Shown: in pieces, positions 5,324 through 7,350 of the stretch | Numbering within the stretch: the stretch's first letter is position 1 | How the letters are laid out: every line of letters starts with the position of its first letter | DNA from: JAZGBC01 sp036444495 | GTDB lineage: Bacteria; Pseudomonadota; Alphaproteobacteria; Kiloniellales; J153 | Reading direction: 5' to 3' | Assembly: GCA_036444495.1 (NCBI GenBank) | Contig: JAZGBC010000250.1 | Location: 1-7,350, forward strand | DNA: 7,350 nucleotides | Notes under the pieces: model-generated | Seen by the model: only the letters and a program-made list of their open reading frames with translations | The model's database searches: none | What the model was told of the DNA's origin: nothing | Position numbers and translations under genes: made by a program

Positions 5324-7113
5324 CCACGGCCTACGAGATTATCGATCATACCCACGACGTGGTCGTGGTGGGCGCCGGCGGTGCGGGCTTGCGCGCCACC
5401 CTCGGCTTGGCCGAGGCGGGCCTGAAGACCGCCTGCGTGACCAAGGTCTTTCCGACGCGCAGCCACACGGTCGCCGCCCAGGGCGGCATCTCGGCGGCGC
5501 TCGGCAACATGGGCAAGGACGACTGGCGCTGGCATGCCTACGACACGGTCAAGGGCTCGGACTGGCTGGGCGATCAGGACGCCATCGAGTACATGACCAA
5601 GGAAGCCCCGGCCGCCGTCGTGGAGCTGGAGCACTACGGCGTGCCCTTCAGCCGCACCGAGGCGGGCAAGATCTACCAGCGCCCCTTCGGCGGCATGACG
5701 ACGAATTTCGGCGAGGGCATCGCCCAGCGCACCTGCGCGGCGGCCGACCGCACCGGCCACGCCATGCTGCACGCACTCCACCAGCAAAGCCTGCGCCACC
5801 GCGCCGAGTTCTTCATCGAGTATTTCGGCATCGACCTCATGATGGAAGACGGGGCCTGCCGCGGCATCGTGGCCTGGAACCTGGACGACGGCACCATTCA
5901 CCGCTTCCGCGCCAAGATGGTGGTCCTGGCCACCGGCGGCTACGGGCGCGCCTATTTCTCCTGCACCGGCGCGCACACCTGCACGGGCGACGGCGGCGGC
6001 ATGGTCCTGCGCGCCGGTCTGCCGCTGCAGGACATGGAGTTCGTGCAGTTCCATCCCACCGGCATCTATGGCGTCGGTTGCCTCATTACCGAGGGCGTGC
6101 GCGGGGAGGGCGGCTATCTGACCAACTCGGAAGGCGAGCGCTTCATGGAGCGCTACGCCCCCAGCACCAAGGACCTGGCCAGCCGCGACGTGGTCAGCCG
6201 CTCCATGACCATCGAAATCCGCGAGGGCCGGGGCGTGGGCGAGAGGGGCGACCACATCCATCTGCACATCGAGCACCTGGACCCCAAGCTGATCGAAGAG
6301 CGCCTGCCGGGCATCACCGAATCCGCCTCCATCTTCGCCGGCGTCGACGTCACCAAGGTGCCGATCCCGGTGCTGCCCACCTGCCACTACAACATGGGCG
6401 GCGTGCCGGCGCTCTATACCGGCGAGGTGGTCACCAACAAGAACAAGAAGGCCGGCGGGGTGGATGTGGTCCCGGGCCTCATGTCGGTCGGCGAGGCGGC
6501 CTGCGTCTCGGTGCACGGGGCCAACCGCCTGGGCTCCAATTCGCTGCTCGATCTCGTCGTCTTCGGCCGGGCCGCGGCCAGGCGCTGCGCCGAGCTGATC
6601 AAGCCGGGCGAGAGCCACATGCCGCTGCCGCCCAACGCCGAGGAACCCGCCCTCGACCGCCTCGACCGCCTGCGCCATGCCGATGGCGATATCCCGACCG
6701 CTGCCTTGCGCGAGGAGATGCAACGCTGCATGCAGGAGCACGCCGCCGTGTTCCGCACGGGCGAGATCCTGAACGAAGGCGTCGAAAAGCTGGGCCGAGC
6801 CTGGGCCAAGTGCGACGACATCAAGATCTCGGACCGCTCGATGATCTGGAACTCGGACCTGGTGGAGGCGCTCGAACTCGACAACCTGATGTATCAGGCC
6901 GTGGTCACCATGGCCTCGGCGGCCAACCGCGAAGAGAGCCGCGGCGCGCACGCGCGCGAGGACTTCCCCGAACGCGACGACGAGAACTGGATGAAGCACA
7001 CGCTGAGCCGGTGCGATGAGGGCGGCGCGGTGGAGATCGCCTACCGCCCGGTCGAACTCCAGCCGCTCACCAACGAGATCCAATCCTTCCCGCCCAAGGT
7101 GCGGGTCTATTAG
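5320..7113 (+). CDS. sdhA: Succinate dehydrogenase flavoprotein subunit SdhA
   Basis: Catalytic subunit of complex II: oxidises succinate to fumarate with covalently bound FAD, at the cytoplasmic face of the membrane. The 597-residue protein is complete. It shows the FAD-binding VVVGAGGAGLRA (15-26); His49 in RSHTVAAQGG for the covalent FAD link; His245 in QFHPTGIYG; the catalytic proton-shuttle Arg289 in DLASRDVVSRS; His356 in CHYNMGG; and Arg403 in HGANRLGSNSLLD for substrate binding. The C-terminal RGAHAREDFPERDDENWMKHT and the ending PPKVRVY are typical. The start overlaps the sdhD stop by 4 nt (ATGA). No frameshift or missing residue is seen. The partner iron-sulphur gene sdhB does not follow directly (see next gene). 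Confidence 0.98.
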   Translation: MTTAYEIIDHTHDVVVVGAGGAGLRATLGLAEAGLKTACVTKVFPTRSHTVAAQGGISAALGNMGKDDWRWHAYDTVKGSDWLGDQDAIEYMTKEAPAAVVELEHYGVPFSRTEAGKIYQRPFGGMTTNFGEGIAQRTCAAADRTGHAMLHALHQQSLRHRAEFFIEYFGIDLMMEDGACRGIVAWNLDDGTIHRFRAKMVVLATGGYGRAYFSCTGAHTCTGDGGGMVLRAGLPLQDMEFVQFHPTGIYGVGCLITEGVRGEGGYLTNSEGERFMERYAPSTKDLASRDVVSRSMTIEIREGRGVGERGDHIHLHIEHLDPKLIEERLPGITESASIFAGVDVTKVPIPVLPTCHYNMGGVPALYTGEVVTNKNKKAGGVDVVPGLMSVGEAACVSVHGANRLGSNSLLDLVVFGRAAARRCAELIKPGESHMPLPPNAEEPALDRLDRLRHADGDIPTAALREEMQRCMQEHAAVFRTGEILNEGVEKLGRAWAKCDDIKISDRSMIWNSDLVEALELDNLMYQAVVTMASAANREESRGAHAREDFPERDDENWMKHTLSRCDEGGAVEIAYRPVELQPLTNEIQSFPPKVRVY

Positions 7114-7136
7114 AGACAGGTGATGAAGGTTTTCTG

Positions 7137-7350
7137 ATGCTCTGCGTTTTATGCCGACATGGGGACACCCGGCCCGGAGAGGCGACGGTGACCCTGCAAC
7201 GCGGCGAGACGATTGTCGTGACAAAGAACGTCCCCGCCGACGTCTGCGAGAACTGTGGCGAGTATTACCTTTCCGATTCGGTGGCGGACAAGGTCATGGC
7301 GCGAGCCGAGGAGGCGGTCAAGAACGGCGTGGAGGTAGAGATTCTTCGCT
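7137..7350 (+). CDS. YgiT/MqsA-type zinc-finger protein, antitoxin-like (partial, runs off the window)
   Basis: The first 71 residues are visible, and no stop is reached. Two CxxC pairs, Cys3-Cys6 (CVLC) and Cys37-Cys40 (CENCGEYYL), should bind one zinc ion, as in the N-terminal domain of MqsA. The intervening GDTRPGEATVTLQRGETIVV and the ending DKVMARAEEAVKNGVEVEIL match stand-alone YgiT-type zinc-finger proteins, which are about 70-85 residues and often paired with a small RelE-like or DUF4258 toxin. The ATG at 7137 has GAAGG (7125-7129) 7 nt upstream. The gene lies 23 bp after sdhA on the same strand, so it may be read from the sdh promoter, and no promoter is obvious in the gap. No toxin gene is visible upstream. 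A fusion to a downstream DNA-binding domain, as in full MqsA, cannot be judged. Confidence 0.8.
   Translation, partial: MLCVLCRHGDTRPGEATVTLQRGETIVVTKNVPADVCENCGEYYLSDSVADKVMARAEEAVKNGVEVEILR

Noticed and set aside
5218..7224. 668-residue open frame antisense to sdhA
   Set aside because: It lies opposite the entire sdhA gene and is rich in His, Ala, Gly and Arg, as expected for the reverse of GC-rich coding DNA. It has no recognisable family.
1..7350. CRISPR array, insertion sequence or tRNA gene
   Set aside because: No regularly spaced identical repeats, no transposase or terminal inverted repeats, and no convincing tRNA T-loop/acceptor pattern was found.

Overview
The window looks like chromosomal DNA of a GC-rich alphaproteobacterium, plausibly of the Rhodospirillales. 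The grounds are the alphaproteobacterial style of SdhC, SdhD and SdhA, a mesaconyl-CoA hydratase and CitE-like pair of the ethylmalonyl-CoA type, and GANTC sites at the sdh promoter. This placement is inference; no marker gene fixes the taxon.

Left part (1-3467): pdxY (pyridoxal kinase, minus strand) is divergent from a two-gene unit, mcl2-like and mch-like (plus strand), expressed from a good sigma-70-type promoter at 906-933. The CitE-family protein resembles (3S)-malyl-CoA thioesterase/lyase enzymes. The MaoC-family protein resembles mesaconyl-C1-CoA hydratase. Together they fit the last steps of the ethylmalonyl-CoA pathway of acetyl-CoA assimilation. A convergent GNAT acetyltransferase (minus strand) closes this block.

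Middle part (3468-4546) is about 1.08 kb without a convincing protein gene, but it is not empty. It holds an extended -10 promoter candidate at 3562-3590 and then some 700 bp that can form many strong helices. These end in a hairpin followed by eight T residues (4247-4298). No annotated plus-strand gene explains that terminator, so I infer a large, undescribed structured RNA. A relatively AT-rich strip follows, with two perfect DnaA boxes. Next come the sdh promoter (4433-4461) and a leader whose last hairpin buries the sdhC Shine-Dalgarno sequence and which can adopt a competing fold.

Right part (4547-7350): sdhC, sdhD and sdhA are tightly packed (0-bp junction, then ATGA overlap) and encode the membrane anchor and flavoprotein of succinate dehydrogenase, complex II. 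Where sdhB would be expected, a YgiT/MqsA-type zinc-finger protein begins 23 bp after sdhA and runs off the window.

The metabolic theme is that the ethylmalonyl-CoA pathway delivers malate, via malyl-CoA, and succinyl-CoA into the TCA cycle, where succinate dehydrogenase acts. The most novel items are the putative RNA, the DnaA-box island, the switch-like sdh leader, and the antitoxin-like gene in the sdhB position.
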